Made by a program: the position numbers and the translations under genes | Notes under the pieces: generated by a model | Database searches by the model: none | What the model was told of the DNA's origin: nothing | What the model saw: only the letters and a program-made list of their open reading frames with translations | Assembly: GCA_037833965.1 (NCBI GenBank) | Contig: AP031352.1 | Location: forward strand, 15,418,501 to 15,482,500 | Reading direction: 5' to 3' | DNA length: 64,000 nt | Origin: Marchantia polymorpha subsp. ruderalis | Taxonomy: Eukaryota > Streptophyta > Marchantiopsida > Marchantiales > Marchantiaceae | Part shown: positions 10,713 to 23,900 of the stretch, one piece after another | Position numbering within the stretch: the stretch's first letter is position 1 | Layout: each line of letters opens with the position of its first letter

Positions 10713-13700
10713 TTAGAGAAAATACTCCGGTGCTGGCTTTTTTGAAGGAACACCCCTTGATTCCTGTGCGACAATAACAATACACACGATCAAATGTTAG
10801 TGCTTTGCCAAACTGATGCAGTCAACTACTGCTAGAAACCCTTGGATGCCTCTTACCAGACACGAACCCACAACATTCATTAAATTTTGAAGCTAATCGA
10901 TAACACAACTATCTCACCTGGGGAGCAGCTTCAAAGACCGTGAATTTTTTTCCCAAATGCTCGTCCAGCTCCAAAATTGCAGCAACATTGCCGCATCTGT
11001 AAGAAGCATAATGAGATTGCGAATCAAAACAGCTGTGCCAAAAAAGGCTGAACCGTAATTATTACATTTCATGTCTTATACCAAATGTTGCTCAGAAAAT
11101 GTCCACATACGTCTCATAAAAAAACAGTAGACTCTTGTCAAGTGGAACTGCTGAACAAAGCCTATCGAAAATCGCAATACAAATGTAACGCAAAAATCAG
11201 ACCAATTCTACAATCCTGCAATATTGTCTACCATTCCATGTATTGGAAGGAGAAACATGCCTGTAGCAATAATTCGGCGCGGACCAAACTGTCACCACCT
11301 GCTGGTTAAACATCCACTTATAGCCTTCCATAACCAACTGATGTGCACGACATATCAAATCTAGCTTGTTGGTGTGGTTGAAAGTAGTGACTACATTTCC
11401 TCCGAAAAGGTACCCAGCTCCTCTTGGGCTCAGGCCCCAGCCTTCAATCTCTTCAGGGTCAGACCATAGCAGATCACACATAGCTCCATCATGGGGTACT
11501 TCTTGCTTTCGGTCCACTGTTCTAATCTGCAATACACGAAGAAGTAAAGTAATCACAGAGAAGAAATGACTCTACTAATGAACGACATAAAAATACTGCA
11601 GTCACAGTTCGTAGACATTTAGTGCACTGTATTCTTAAATATTTGATCGTTAAGCATATATTACAAGAGACTACAAATGTTAATGAATCGTCTGTGCTCT
11701 ACTCTTTGGACTTTTTTATTTGAATATGAACCTCAAGTGTGAAACTTGAGAAAGGATGATTTTAGCCTGCCAACTTGATAATCAATCCATATTTAGGACA
11801 TCAAAACATTCAAGAGAAGGAAATGCCTACCAACCTGATCCAAAGTCGTTATTGATGGAGAAAGACCACCGTGAACACTAAATATTCGGTTCTCAATGAG
11901 AGCTGATAGACTGCACATATATATACAACAAGCCCGAGGTTAATTAGCTACCAAGTGCGTATTTTGTTCAAAGTAGAACTGTAAAGAATACGAGAACTGC
12001 AAGCCTATAAGTCAGGTTGATCTACTCCGGAACCGGCAAATCAATAACCTGCAGCTAGATTCTATTCAAAATTATCACTAAGAAATATTATTTGTAGTAC
12101 AAATTACCTTAAGTAGTCAAAAATATCTGTACAGTATCTCCAAACGTTGACGGATCCGTATTTCCGCAAGCATTCGTCATAAAATCCATATACCTGAAAT
12201 ACATGCATTCGTGTTATGTGGTGCGTCGAAAAGAAATTTAAAAGCAACAGACGAGAAGTCATGGACTTGTTAACCGAGAGCACACAACAGAAGTTAGAGT
12301 TCTATCAGTTTACCTGAGTGATCTGGCGGCTTTCATGATTCCCTCGAATGAGAGTGATTCGGTCTGGGTACCGGACCTGGATGTAGACAAGGTAGGAGGA
12401 CGATAAGCAGCATGTCTGAGCGTCGTTTTGAAGGAAGGAAACGTATATCCAATGCCATGAGCGGAAAAACGAGGCCAAGCCGGGACGGATAGAGAATCAA
12501 GTGGTAATCAAGCATACCTTCAAGGCCAGCAGCAATAGAAAAGTTTCCACGGAGTAGAAACCTCGATCGACAAAATCACCCAAAAAGAGATAGTTTGTTT
12601 GTGGACAATCTCCTCCGACTTTGAATAGCTCTTTCAAATCATAAAACTGCCCATGGATATCTCCACATATCTGCAATCAGGTACGAAAACGCAAAAGTCA
12701 TTTCAAAATATGCTTCTTCGCTGTTGCAACATTTAATGCAAAATTAAATTAGATAAAACCTCCTGGAATTTTTCACAGCCCAAGTACTTAAAGAAATACA
12801 AAAGTCTAAGTCACACAATTGAGTAGAGAAATAAAATGTGCATAGCTGTGCAAGATTGCTAATTAAATATATGAAAGGAACTCAGCGCTCGACACTAGAC
12901 ATAGGAACTGCCCATATTTGGAAAAGAAGGGACGAGTTCCTTTTACTGAACAAAGTAGAGTTCCCCAGTTCAATCAAAGCATTTAGACCAATATAGAGCA
13001 CACAAGTAAACATTAGGAAATGAGCATTGATGCAGCTTGAAGGTTTCCAAGACCGATGATTCACCAAATGACAACGTATGACGAAACAAAACTTCTAGCT
13101 CTAAAGCTAGGAAATACTCCATCAGAAAGAGAGCAATACTTGCAGAGGAATGATGTACCATTTCCAGGTTCTTATTGAATTCGGTGTTTGGGAAGATCCG
13201 AATTCACTTCAAACTAACGCAGAGTGAGTCAGTCTCTCGCGTTTTGATATGGCTTTTTCAGTTGAATTAATCTCAATTCGTGGTATTACCTTCTGACATT
13301 ATGAGGTAAAAAGTCTGACTTAAGCTAGTGTGAGCCACTGCTCCACCTAGACTAGAGCACTTCTGTGAGAAAAATTAAAAGACTTCTGTGATGAGCAAAG
13401 AAGGCCAAGTGTCCCGAAATACCACCGTCCACTACAAATTACCTGACACCACGAATCTCACATTTGCAACTGTTTATTCACCCCCACTAGAAATACGCGA
13501 AAAATTCCAGGCGAAAACAAAAATGCTTAGGGTTCAAGGTCCAGAATAGCCGTGTACACGCTGGCCAGTTCTCGCATCAGCAAAATTAGGTTAGCATCAA
13601 GGGAAATACTGCCCCGACGGGCGTATAATATGATGCACGGAAGTGAAGTGACGATGACCTTCGTAGTGAAGTGAGTTCTGTATTTGGACGCAATTGAAAT

Positions 13701-13972
13701 TGCACACTCCCATCGAAGTCAGATCTTCTCCGTGCGAGTTCGGAGATTTGGGATGGACGCTTAATGATCAACAATAGTTGTAATCCAGTGAACATTTCAC
13801 AGGACACTACGGATGAGACTCTTGAACTTACAGTGACGGGAGCATCCACTCTTTGCACATTGCTCTCCTCCACCAGAATTTCTATTGCCTTCATACAAAG
13901 CGCCTTCACCTCTGACTCCTTCAGCGGCTCGCATCGTTTCAGCTGCTCAATCTGCCTATCGAGGTCTGACAT
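10713..13972 (-). CDS. PPX: Serine/threonine protein phosphatase PP4 (PPX) catalytic subunit
   Basis: Eight minus-strand exons: 13972-13832, 12670-12518, 12376-12314, 12193-12108, 11910-11835, 11526-11261, 10996-10918 and 10763-10713, giving 304 residues, close to the roughly 305 usual for plant PPX. The N-terminus [17 protein letters not shown] is characteristic of PP4/PPX rather than PP2A or PP6. Metal and catalytic motifs of PPP phosphatases are present: GDIHG (50-54), GDFVDRG (78-84), RGNHES (109-114), HGG (161-163), RAHQ (233-236) and SAPNYC (255-260). The protein ends in EYFL; family members usually end DYFL, and the final Leu is the carboxyl-methylated residue. PP4 acts with regulatory subunits in nucleus, cytoplasm and at microtubule centres in DNA repair and growth control (family knowledge). 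Intron 6 starts with GC instead of GT. Intron 1 is long (12671-13831). Confidence 0.96.
11259..11260 (-). other. GC 5' splice site of PPX intron 6
   Basis: Exon 6 ends TGC TAC AG and the intron begins GCATGT. The conserved Tyr-Arg-Cys-Gly of PP4 is regained only if the exon ends exactly before this GC (AG joined to A of the exon starting at 10996). No GT nearby keeps the frame and the conserved residues. Confidence 0.85.
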
Positions 13973-15060
13973 GATGCGCTACCCCACCTCTTCAGTCAGG
14001 GATCCACTCCCTTCCGCCCACTCACACGCAAGAACCGATCATCAATGTCTCCTTCCATTCATCTCTACTTGCCTCACCCTCTCTTCAACCCTCCGTTCTT
14101 CGCCTCTTTCCTCCATCAAAACCACACCTCCGATCTTCCTCCCTCACAACCTCTCCACAATCCGTCCGCAACCTGCAGATCGCTCCCGATAAAAATCTGA
14201 GAGCAACGAAAGGCAAGCGCTGCGGGGGGGAAATGACACTAACAGCTCGACGGGAAACCTGGCATGACCCAAGCCAAGCCAGACAACGCCCACGATACAA
14301 CCCCGCCCCGCCTCGCTACGCCCGAACACTGGACTGCGGAAAGAAAAAGAAACGAGCGAGTGAGCACCAGGACCAAGAGAAGAGAGGAGAAGAGCAGCGA
14401 AGGCACCAACGGCGGGCTCGCGGGCGGGCTCGCTCGCTTTGATTGCTCTACAGCCACAATTTAGTTGAAAAGAGGCCCCCTATGTGGCCGGACCCGACCC
14501 AAGCCAGGCCAAGTCAAGTCAAGGTCACGTCACCAGCACCCCCGTCCTGCGAACGCAGAAGGCGAAACAGAAAAGTCCGTCCCTCTCCTCCTCATCGACT
14601 GCTGCGATTACCGAGGAGAGTGGGCAGGCAGAGAATCAGCAAGGACTAGGACGGGCACGCAAACGTCCTCTTCTCTTCTTCTGTCTTCCCTTGCCTTCCC
14701 TCCCCTTCTCTGGCTCGACGAGGGAGAGTAGGAGGAGGAGGAAGAAGATGGAGAAGGAGAAGGAGAAAGGCAGGGACAGTCCAGTACACGGGAAAGTACA
14801 CTAACTCCAGGCCAACAGGTCACTCACGCCCCAGTCCTCATCTGCCACCGCACCCACCGCCTCCACGCGACTGCGCTGCGTCTTACCAAACCAGCCCAGC
14901 CCAGCCCAGCCTAGCCCAGCCTCGCGCCTTTGCGACAGCGCCCAGGCTCCGCCTCCGCCTCGCGGGGGATTCTGTCTTCCTTCCTTCCTCTTCGTTTTCG
15001 TGCCCTCCCGTTCGTCTGGTCAACATGAATTTCGGACCAGTCCACTCCGGTCCAGTCAGC
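13973..15060. promoter_or_regulatory. GC-rich, low-complexity upstream region of PPX
   Basis: Directly upstream of the PPX start the DNA changes to CT-rich and GC-rich sequence (13980-14200), then purine-rich tracts of GAGGA and GAAGGA type (14340-14400 and 14720-14776) and CCAGC pentamer repeats (about 14890-14925). This is the likely promoter and 5' untranslated region of PPX. Many open frames on both strands in this stretch follow from the composition and show no domain. Confidence 0.5.
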
Positions 15061-17813
15061 CGTAGTGCACTGTTTGTTTAGTGGGGAAAGCCGAGACAGC
15101 CCGGGCGAAAAAGTGGCCCCATAGTATCACTATTTCTTGTTACGAGTATGATTTAACTGTTACTGTCATCAAACCACCAGCTCTTTTTCTCGGTTTTGAC
15201 TTCCCCATTTCTTACTGTCACCTGTCAGTTGCTATCAAGTCACCCTTGGCTTCTCCGCTCAATTGCCGGTCCTCCTCCTGGGGGCCCTCCCGGCATCTCT
15301 ATGCGTGTCATCGCGGTCATGCACACCGAAGCCTACTACGTACGACTGGTGATTTACCTACCACAGTTGTACTTGGAGCGGCAGCCCATTTTCGAATTTG
15401 TGCCAGGTGCATGACACTAAGAGAGTGGTGTGCGGTCGCGTTATCTGGATCATTTAGCTTCTCGTGTGGGTGAGTGTAGGACCCAACTCTTTTTGCTAAT
15501 TACTTGGTTCTCCTTCGATGATAAGAGTAGGGATGTATGGGCTGGAATTCTTCTTCTGCTTCTTTTTGAGTAGGTTTGTTTCTGTGGTGGATAGTAATAA
15601 TGAAGTTTCCAAATCGTAAGGTATTTGCGATGAATTGTATTTCTCTTTGAAACTTCTGCGGAACCTTTGCAGTCTTGTGACTGCAAAAGTATCTATGTGA
15701 CGGTTGGCTTTCATATTTTAAATTTTCGTCCGAAATGTAGCCGCTGAGTGGCATGTGCACGATCATGTGCACATGTGATTTTAGACTTTACAAAATTATA
15801 TGTAAAAGACGACCCTCTGTTTGGGCTGACGATTCGTTTGTAAATGAAGATGTTTGAGAAATAGAGAGTTTTATTTCCAAAGTTGATAGTCGGAGTTACT
15901 TCTCACATTAGCGCGGATGGATTGCGGAAAACTATCATAACTCCGGAAGTGGTTCTTACCTGATACGACGTAATGATCACCATTCTTACATCTTTGCAAA
16001 CATAAAGATAAATATGTGACCAAATTAGACATGAAATGGTATGGTGTGCATGTGTACGCAGTTGTGGTAGAAATTTAAATCGGTGATGCATTGAATCATT
16101 ACTCAGTTGATTATATATACATATATATGAATTCTTTTCCACTTAATCCATCAATGTTAGACTCACATTGATTACAAGGTCGATTAGACCAGCGATAGTG
16201 ACAGAACCCAAATCATCACGCCAGTAAACCTGTGCACGTCTATGATAATGGTCTGTATTGTATAATAGTCACCTATTATTCATATATCTGCATCAATAAA
16301 CGCCCTAAAACGATGGTATAAATGACGAGGTATATTTCGTGGAAGAGATTTACAAAAACCTAAACATTTTACAAATGTTAAGACATATGTAAAATGTTTA
16401 ACTGTGATTAAATATCATTCACGCTGAAAACAGAATTATTAAATGAGATCGCTTGGAGAAAAATGTCACAATTGTCCACTCTGTTGTGAGAAAGGACGTT
16501 AGATCAAGATTCTTATCATACCTATAAAAGGAAGTCATGGTATTGATCGAATCAATGTCAAATTTGATAGCATTTTAAAGAGCATGAATGGTGATTAGTT
16601 CTACATTCTTCAATTTTTTTTATAATTAAACATCAATATATGAAAATCTAAATGAATGAAGTACTCAACACATTCTTGTGGATGTTATATCTTCTTATTT
16701 ATGCATATATCGATCTGGTGTACCATTCATTATCATGCTTTGACAGTTATTCTCTGACAAAAACAGGGCATTTTTCTGTAATATAAATAAATAAGAGGAT
16801 TGATGTATGAACACATTCTATGATTAAATAATTTTCAAGATATTATACATGATGAGTATTGAATTTTTCATAATTCCTTATAATCAAGCAAAATTGAATC
16901 AATATATCCATCCCGGCCAGTTCTGTATTCACAGTTCAAGAACTGTTAATTTGTTGTTAATAAAAATTTACATATAATCGGTGGATGATCAATAGTATAC
17001 ATATATTAAATTAAAAAATATAATTATATTTACATGCAATCAATATCATCCTTCTATAAGTAATGAAAAGATCTTTACAATAATTTAATCTAAGTGTATC
17101 AATATACATATTTTGAATATAATCTTATAAAAATATATTTTTACTTGTTTCAAATTTAATATGAGTATGCTTCTATAAGATGAAAATCATTTGAACTCAG
17201 TATATGAGTTTTAGAAAAGTGGATTCAAAATTTCCCTCCTCTCCAAAATATCAAAAGTATATGTAAGTTGAAATCTATCATGCAAAATATAAGCATATTT
17301 TACCTGAATAAGGTTATTTTTATTCCATAATTTTCTTTTTCTTTCAACTCAACTTGCTTTTTTGTTAAATTTGACCTAAACATACATAAAGCTAAACGGT
17401 AATGTGAATCCAATGTTTAAATTATAAAAAGATATAGATGAAGCTTAGTGATTTTATTTCACTTACGCAAACCTTACGCTCATAATATTTTTTTTAACCA
17501 CGTCATATGTAACAAACATTATCAGGTTTCGATTAAAAGATGAAAAAGATGACAATTTCCAATGATGAATCAAATATACGATATTTATTGTAAATTATAT
17601 GAGAAAGATATCATTCGAATCAAAAAATCTTAGTGACTTTATTTTTTGTAAAAACTGTTGGATCTACAGTCAACACTTAATTATTTTAATTTTTAATAAA
17701 TATTTTTTTCAAACCGAAATCTAATGTATATCTATATTCAATGATATATATATATATATACAAATATGTAACTATTTTGAAATAGCTACATAATTATCAT
17801 TATTTTCCAAATG

Positions 17814-17846
<33 letters not shown>

Positions 17847-19380
17847 TTTTTATTTGCTGTTTGTAAGTTATAATGGTGGCAATTATTCTTCAGTTTATAT
17901 TCATAAGTGCTCATATATAAAAATTTTATATATATATATATATGTTGAAGGATGAATTTTCACTTATTAAAATCTAAAAAAGTGCAACTTTATAGTAAAC
18001 TCATCATGCAACTTTATAGTAAACTTTTTCAATATTTTAGATTAATAATATTTATATAAGTAATAATTTTAATATCTTAAATATATAGCAAAATAGTATA
18101 TATTAGTTATACAGACCAAGTTGATTTCTCATTTATACATTGACCTGATTCATATATTTGTGTGTCATATACATAATTATACGAGTAAAGAATATTTCCA
18201 CCCAATAATTCATATTAGACAAGTGTGCAAGTATATATTTTTACCATATAAGATTAAAGTCATATTTAGTCATTTGTAATTTCAATATGTTTCAACTGCA
18301 ATGATGTAAAATACTCAGGCAAGTTCAAATTGAGTGAAATTAATCAAAGTATATATTTAATTTGTATATATCTATTATTTGTAGTCCATATTTTCTTACT
18401 ATTTTTTGAATTCACTTATAACAAATAATATAATCAAAGGTCTTAAAAACCGAGAAGAGTAGTAATGTTTTAATGACTTTGCTTTATATTTTTATTATGT
18501 TTGTTTGCATCAATATTCAAAATATTGACACACAACTTATTTATTCTCAGAAAGCTGATTGATTTGGAATAATTTATATTATTATTATTTGAAAAAAATT
18601 TGCAAGTCTTTTATTTCATGTAGATAAACTTTTTATCTTGAAAATTTTGAGATACTACTTATTGATACTATCTCTCCGAAACATCTCTTTTACACGCATT
18701 AATGTCATGTTTAACCATCTTCAATAAGTCCATCACAAATTTCTTCAACTACGTCATTGCAGCGATCTTTGCTTAAGTGAGGAAATCTTGCTATGAAATA
18801 AATAGAAGATGTATATAAAGTGAACACAATTCAATGTTTTCATCAAATGAATATGATTTGAGAACTTTCTAATTCTTATACAAGAATTAAAAAGTCTGAA
18901 AGATGTGATTTTGTGATAGTAATTTTATGAACACAAGCGATGATTTTTTTTTAAAAGTTCAATCAATCAATTGTAGTTCTATTTGTTATTTGATCATCAA
19001 ATGACCTTAATGCTTACTGTCTTGTTGTTATATTTTGAAAACCTCATTTGAGAATGATATCGAAAACTATCGAAGTCATCTTATGATGTCAGATAAGATT
19101 CATTTAAAAATTAAAATTATCATTCTATCTAGCGGTAGTCAAAACATGCTTCGAACTCAAATACTTGACCATTCCTCAAACTTGGTCCCATTAGCGCTAT
19201 GACTTGCGTGGTTATAGTGCCAAGGGTTGCTTGCTCGACTGCAATCTAGACCATGCTCGGAATTCTCGTCTAGTATCTAAACTGCAGCTCTGCCAATTAC
19301 CGGAGTCGGAACTCCCTTCACTCACAACACTCGATAGGCATGTCAGAAACTCTTACAGACGCTATACTGTAATGTCAAAA
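15061..19380. other. Long AT-rich gene-free region with TA microsatellites
   Basis: From about 15480 to 19150 the sequence is strongly AT-rich with no open frame that shows a domain. Alternating TA tracts occur at about 17744-17760, 17813-17841 and 17927-17943. No terminal repeats, primer-binding site or coding relic of a retroelement was recognised, although old decayed elements are possible. The left edge (15061-15480) is more GC-rich and carries a 130-codon frame without recognisable features. Confidence 0.55.
17813..17841. repeat. TA dinucleotide microsatellite
   Basis: An uninterrupted run of alternating T and A; two shorter runs lie about 65 bases before and 85 bases after it. Such runs are commonly length-variable between individuals. 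Confidence 0.85.
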
Positions 19381-20991
19381 TAATTTGGAGGCAGTTTCCA
19401 TATTAAGAACGAGCGCATCAACAGAAGAGGAAAATGCTGTGGAACATGTCACCCCGCAAGGCCCGAAGGCCCTCGCGATGCCGGTCTACATATTCTCCCA
19501 CTGCAGGAGTGGGACCGGGCCGGCGAAAAGGGACAAAAATCCGAACTCCATCCGAGGCCATAGAAACTGCGAGCACGAATGCGAGCGGAACCACGAGGTG
19601 CGAGTGTCGCACGAGGCCTCGCCTCTCGACCATGAGACACAAATCCGAGCAAAATTATCGTTTCTGGTGTGGCCGCCATCGTCGTCGTCGTCGGCACTAC
19701 GGTCCGTGGCGCATCCACCGATTCTGCGCCAGCCAACCGGCCGCCTCCCGCCGTCTCGCGCCCGCTGCGGTACGCTTTACAGTACAGGAGATGGTGTGAT
19801 GATGCGCTTTTCCCACTGTTGTGTTGGGTGGTACGGCTCCGAAGATGCCGAAGATCCTCCATCCTTGACGTACTTCCGGGACGGGGCGCGATTGTGCATA
19901 GGCAGTACTGTCCTGCGAAGGAAGGAAGGGAAGTGAAGGGAAAGGGAAGGAATGGAATGGAATAAGCCTGTCAGTGTCGAATGGGCGTATACTGTTGCGT
20001 TTCCATGTTTGCAGCTCCGGCGCTGAGGGGACGAGGAATTTGGACGGTGGTGCGCAGCGTCGGTGCGAGTCTCGAGGTGTGTTCCCTGTGATGAGCTCTC
20101 CGTGGATGGGGTTTGGATGACGCGATGAGACGGAGCCTCGGGCCCCTCGTGCAGAAGGTGGCGGGCGTTGGCGGCATTCCTCGTTGCGTTGGGCGAGCGG
20201 TGTTGGCGAGCAGGTCGAATTGAATTCATGGCTGGATGGGAGCAATTGGAATCTCTGAAGCTCAGACAGGCTGCGTAACGTCTCATAGGTCTTAGGAAAG
20301 TGGAAGGAGGAGTCCAGGGTGCACCGGGTTTGCGTAGATTGAGAGCCTGTTTTGGGACGTTCTGTCAGATGGTTGACCACTGAATGAGTTGATATGATCA
20401 ATCGGGGCAATGACAGCGGGAGTCGTGCGCTTGAGTTGGGGGCTGGTGAGCTGAGATGAGACTTCTTGACCGGAGTGAGCTGAATTGAAGCATGAATTGA
20501 GTGCAGGAGCAGATGTTTACGATGCGACAGGAAGGATTGTTTGACAACACCTCATAGATTGGGGGTAGAACTCAGGGCAGTTTCCGGTGAATCAGGGCCC
20601 GTTGTTTCTATCAGCAGGCTTGTTACAATGCAAATAATTTGTAGGAACTAAGCAAAGATAGGAAATTCTCGCTGTGCCATCTTTTGGAAGTATTTTCTGC
20701 AATGTTCCATGTGCTCAAATTGCTGTCGTGCTGTTCAAGAGGAGAAGAAATGCAGCTGTCTTTGACACGGTCCATTTAAATGACCAAACCGATTTACCCG
20801 ATGTTTTAAAGCAGATCCTATGATTGATTTCACCAAACCAAGCTTTGGTTTTGAAGCGAGCACGCTTCAACCGCTAGCTTCTTTCCTGACGATGTGTCCC
20901 AAGACGAGATACACTTACCGAAGAGCTGATGATGATCAAGATCAGAAGTGTCTACAATGAATGTCCCTGCTTCTGTTTGAGTTGTTCGGGG
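19381..20991. promoter_or_regulatory. GC-rich island upstream of the large plastid-protein gene
   Basis: An abrupt switch from AT-rich to GC-rich sequence runs from about 19430 to 20450. Long overlapping open frames exist on both strands (for example 19385-19936 plus, 19697-20410 minus), but they carry no domain, several begin at non-ATG codons, and antiparallel open frames are expected in such composition. The most likely content is the promoter and spliced 5' untranslated leader of the plus-strand gene starting near 20992. A real exon here cannot be excluded. Confidence 0.45.
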
Positions 20992-23900
20992 ATGGGGACC
21001 TTAACGAGCTTCTCAAATTCTAAACTTTTCAGCCGGATGAACCATGTCGGAATGTTGAGCTCTACTGTCAACCCAGTCTCGGGAGGTCCTTTCACGATCC
21101 TGAGTCCATGTAAGCTACGTCCGGATGCCTTCAGAAATTCTCAAGAATCTTTGCCTCCAGATCGAAAGAGATGGTTGCGTTCGAGTCGCAAGATCACAGC
21201 AACGACTTGTATGCGTCGGGATAACGAAGCCACACAGAAAATGGACGTGGGAAGCATTGACGAAGCTCTTACGACTAAAGCCATAACTGTCTGTAAAAGT
21301 CTGCCGGGTATGTCATCTTGTGCGCCGGTAGTCTTTTTCCGTAAGCATACAAAAGCAGGCATGGTCTGATCTTGTTCTAGATTCTTTTCCTAATATGATG
21401 TACTGAAAGGAAATTCAGCGTCTATTCACAGCTTACCAGAAGGCTTTTGAGCTATTTTCTGCGCCTTTTGAGCCATCAATACTATCTCCTGGGCCATAGC
21501 AGCGAAATATCAACTCCTATCACTGACTTGTGATCCACTGGATGATTCGTCCTCGGTGCAGTGGTGTTGGCTATGTTGACCGCAGTACTCGGAGGCACAC
21601 CCGCTCGAGCAGGTGTAGAATCTACTTTTCAACCGATGTTCAGTGGGCTGGTGGATGCGACAGCTAACAAAGTATCACCTGTGGAAGCTATATTAGCAAG
21701 GCAGTTGGCTCGTAGGTGTGCACTCGTACTTTTAGTGATCTTACAGCTGGAGGTTTCTCCGTTGATTCTAACATCATGACATGCGGAATACATGAAATGG
21801 TTCAGAGAGTGTGATTAATTTGTGAGAGGACAGCTTGCATCACCTTGAATAAGTGTTAGTCCAGATTTTCGTTTTGGTTTTGTACATCTGGTCTTGAGTG
21901 TGGGAGTAATGGGGTTTAGGGTTTAGGGTAACATCACCTGAACCCTTCTTTGCGGGTCTATGTTTTGGGTGCAAGACGAAAATCGGTTGGTCCTATCTAT
22001 TGCATTGAAACGAGTATGATAGACATGTGGGAGTAGGTTAGTCGTACAGATTAATCTGTAGCTCCTTCTCAGGTACCTAGTATCTTCCTCGAGTTGTATC
22101 TATCTAGTGATTCACTTCTCTTTCCCATCTCTATCTGCGTTTTCATCGGGCTTTTTTAATGGCGATGTTTTGTTTGTTCGTAGGTTTCGGGAGATGAGTG
22201 ATGAAGAGCTCATTGTGGTTCTTCAAGAACTGTTGAAAGCCAGTAGATCTTCTATCAGTCCGGAGGATCTGTTACCTCATGGGAAAAGCCGTATGGACTC
22301 TCTTCTCGAAGAAGAGAGCAAGGAAGATAACAGCAAGCCAGTTGATGATGGACTTACCAATAAGGATAGAGGGCCTCAATCCCAAGGAGGAGGTGAAGTT
22401 AGAATTGAAGGACCCGAGTCCTCTTTACCTGGTTCAATTTTTTCAGATTCAGGTCCCGAGGAAAGCAAGGAAAATACTCGCAAGCTAGGTGATGTTAAGG
22501 ATAGAGACCCTGAATCGAAAAGAGGTGAATCGAAAAATGGACGTCTTCAGTCTTCTGCTCCTAGTTCGAAATATGTTAACCCTGGTTCAAAACAAGAAAA
22601 CTCTGTGGTAAGGCCACCGAGCTCCGTGGATGGAACTGCTCCTGCGGATGCTTCTGCAACAAAGAAGTCGGAATCAGCAGCAACTGGTGAGTTAGAGATT
22701 GGTGCAGCAGAGCAGTCCGCAGAGCGGAATAGTAAGTTGGGAGAGTTTCCAGGAGATAACCAGGATATGACAGGGATCTTATGGGAGGAGTGGAAAAGAA
22801 GGCTGGATGGACAGAAAGTGCTAGAACCAACCACCAGTGTAGAAATTATCATGCCGTTGAACGCGGCAGACATCTGGCGAAATATGCAGACGTCTAGCAT
22901 GAGGATCGCTGAAGGAGCAAGTGAAGTCACTTCCTGGATCAGCGAAAATCGGGAAGCATTGGGTGGCGGTATTCTGGCTTCAAGTAGTATATTTTGTGTG
23001 TTGTTTATCAGGGAGAAAATACTCTCTCTCTCGTCAGGTAAGGGAAACAAAGGTGAAGCAAACCTCAAGGTTGATCGGACGCCTACCAAGACCCAGGTTT
23101 CTTCACTCAATCAGAAAGATGCGGGACAAGGACCTTGGAGCTTCTTGGAAGCTCTTCCCACATCCTTCAAGGCTGCTCGAAATGGGATTCTTGGTACGGA
23201 AGATAACTCTGCCCAGATCGAGAAAACTTCTTTTGATTCGACAACGAATTCCATCAGCTCTTTTGAAGGTAACCCGGCTAGATCAAGTACTGTTCCTTTG
23301 AAGTCAGAAGTGGGGCCTGTTATCAGTGAGTTAAGTACAAGTAGTGACAGGAAGGGAGATAGAGACGATAACGATCTGAAGATGAGGTTGAAGACGGGCC
23401 TAGATGCCGCAGATGCTGCCTATGGGTCTGGTCTAGATGACCTCAGGTCTTTCGAGTCTTCTAAGTCGCAAGGAAGACTTAGTGGCAAGGACGATGACAC
23501 AGGCTACAAAAGTCCTCGTCTTCCGCCGTCAAACCCTGCGACCCTGAATGGTAGTAGGAGGAGCTGGCTAGGAGGGGAAGGGGATGTTGACAGATATTCC
23601 ATTGATGACTCTCCTTTGTCAGGGATAAGAAGATTAACCTTGACTCCAAACACCAGAGAAGAAAGAGGCCGAGGGGGCAAATCCTATCGGGGACTCGGTC
23701 AAAGCTTTACTGACAGTAAGAGGTTTGGAGTGGAGGCCCGTGAGAACCCTGATCTTGCAGTGTCAGACACGACGCAAGATTTTGGAGCAAGTAGCAGCTT
23801 CCAGTCGAACTTCCCGCAGGCAGACTTAAGAGAGAAAGCAGTGAATGAGGATGTGAATCCACCGGAGTCAATCAACCAAACATCCTCAAGTTCTTTTTCA

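Noticed and set aside
10918..10920. Reading PPX through exon 7 into V-R-stop
   Set aside because: A good GTGAGA donor and a downstream exon (10763-10713) give the conserved [10 protein letters not shown] tail, so splicing is far more likely.
14239..14823. Cluster of frames of 66 to 106 codons on both strands
   Set aside because: They are translations of CT- and GA-rich low-complexity DNA upstream of PPX and carry no domain.
15081..15473. 130-codon plus-strand frame
   Set aside because: No recognisable motif, no homologue known to me, and a 72-codon frame overlaps it in another phase.
19697..20410. 237-codon minus-strand open frame
   Set aside because: It lies in a GC-rich island with equally long plus-strand frames, is Ser/Pro/Arg rich without any domain, and has no splice or neighbour support.
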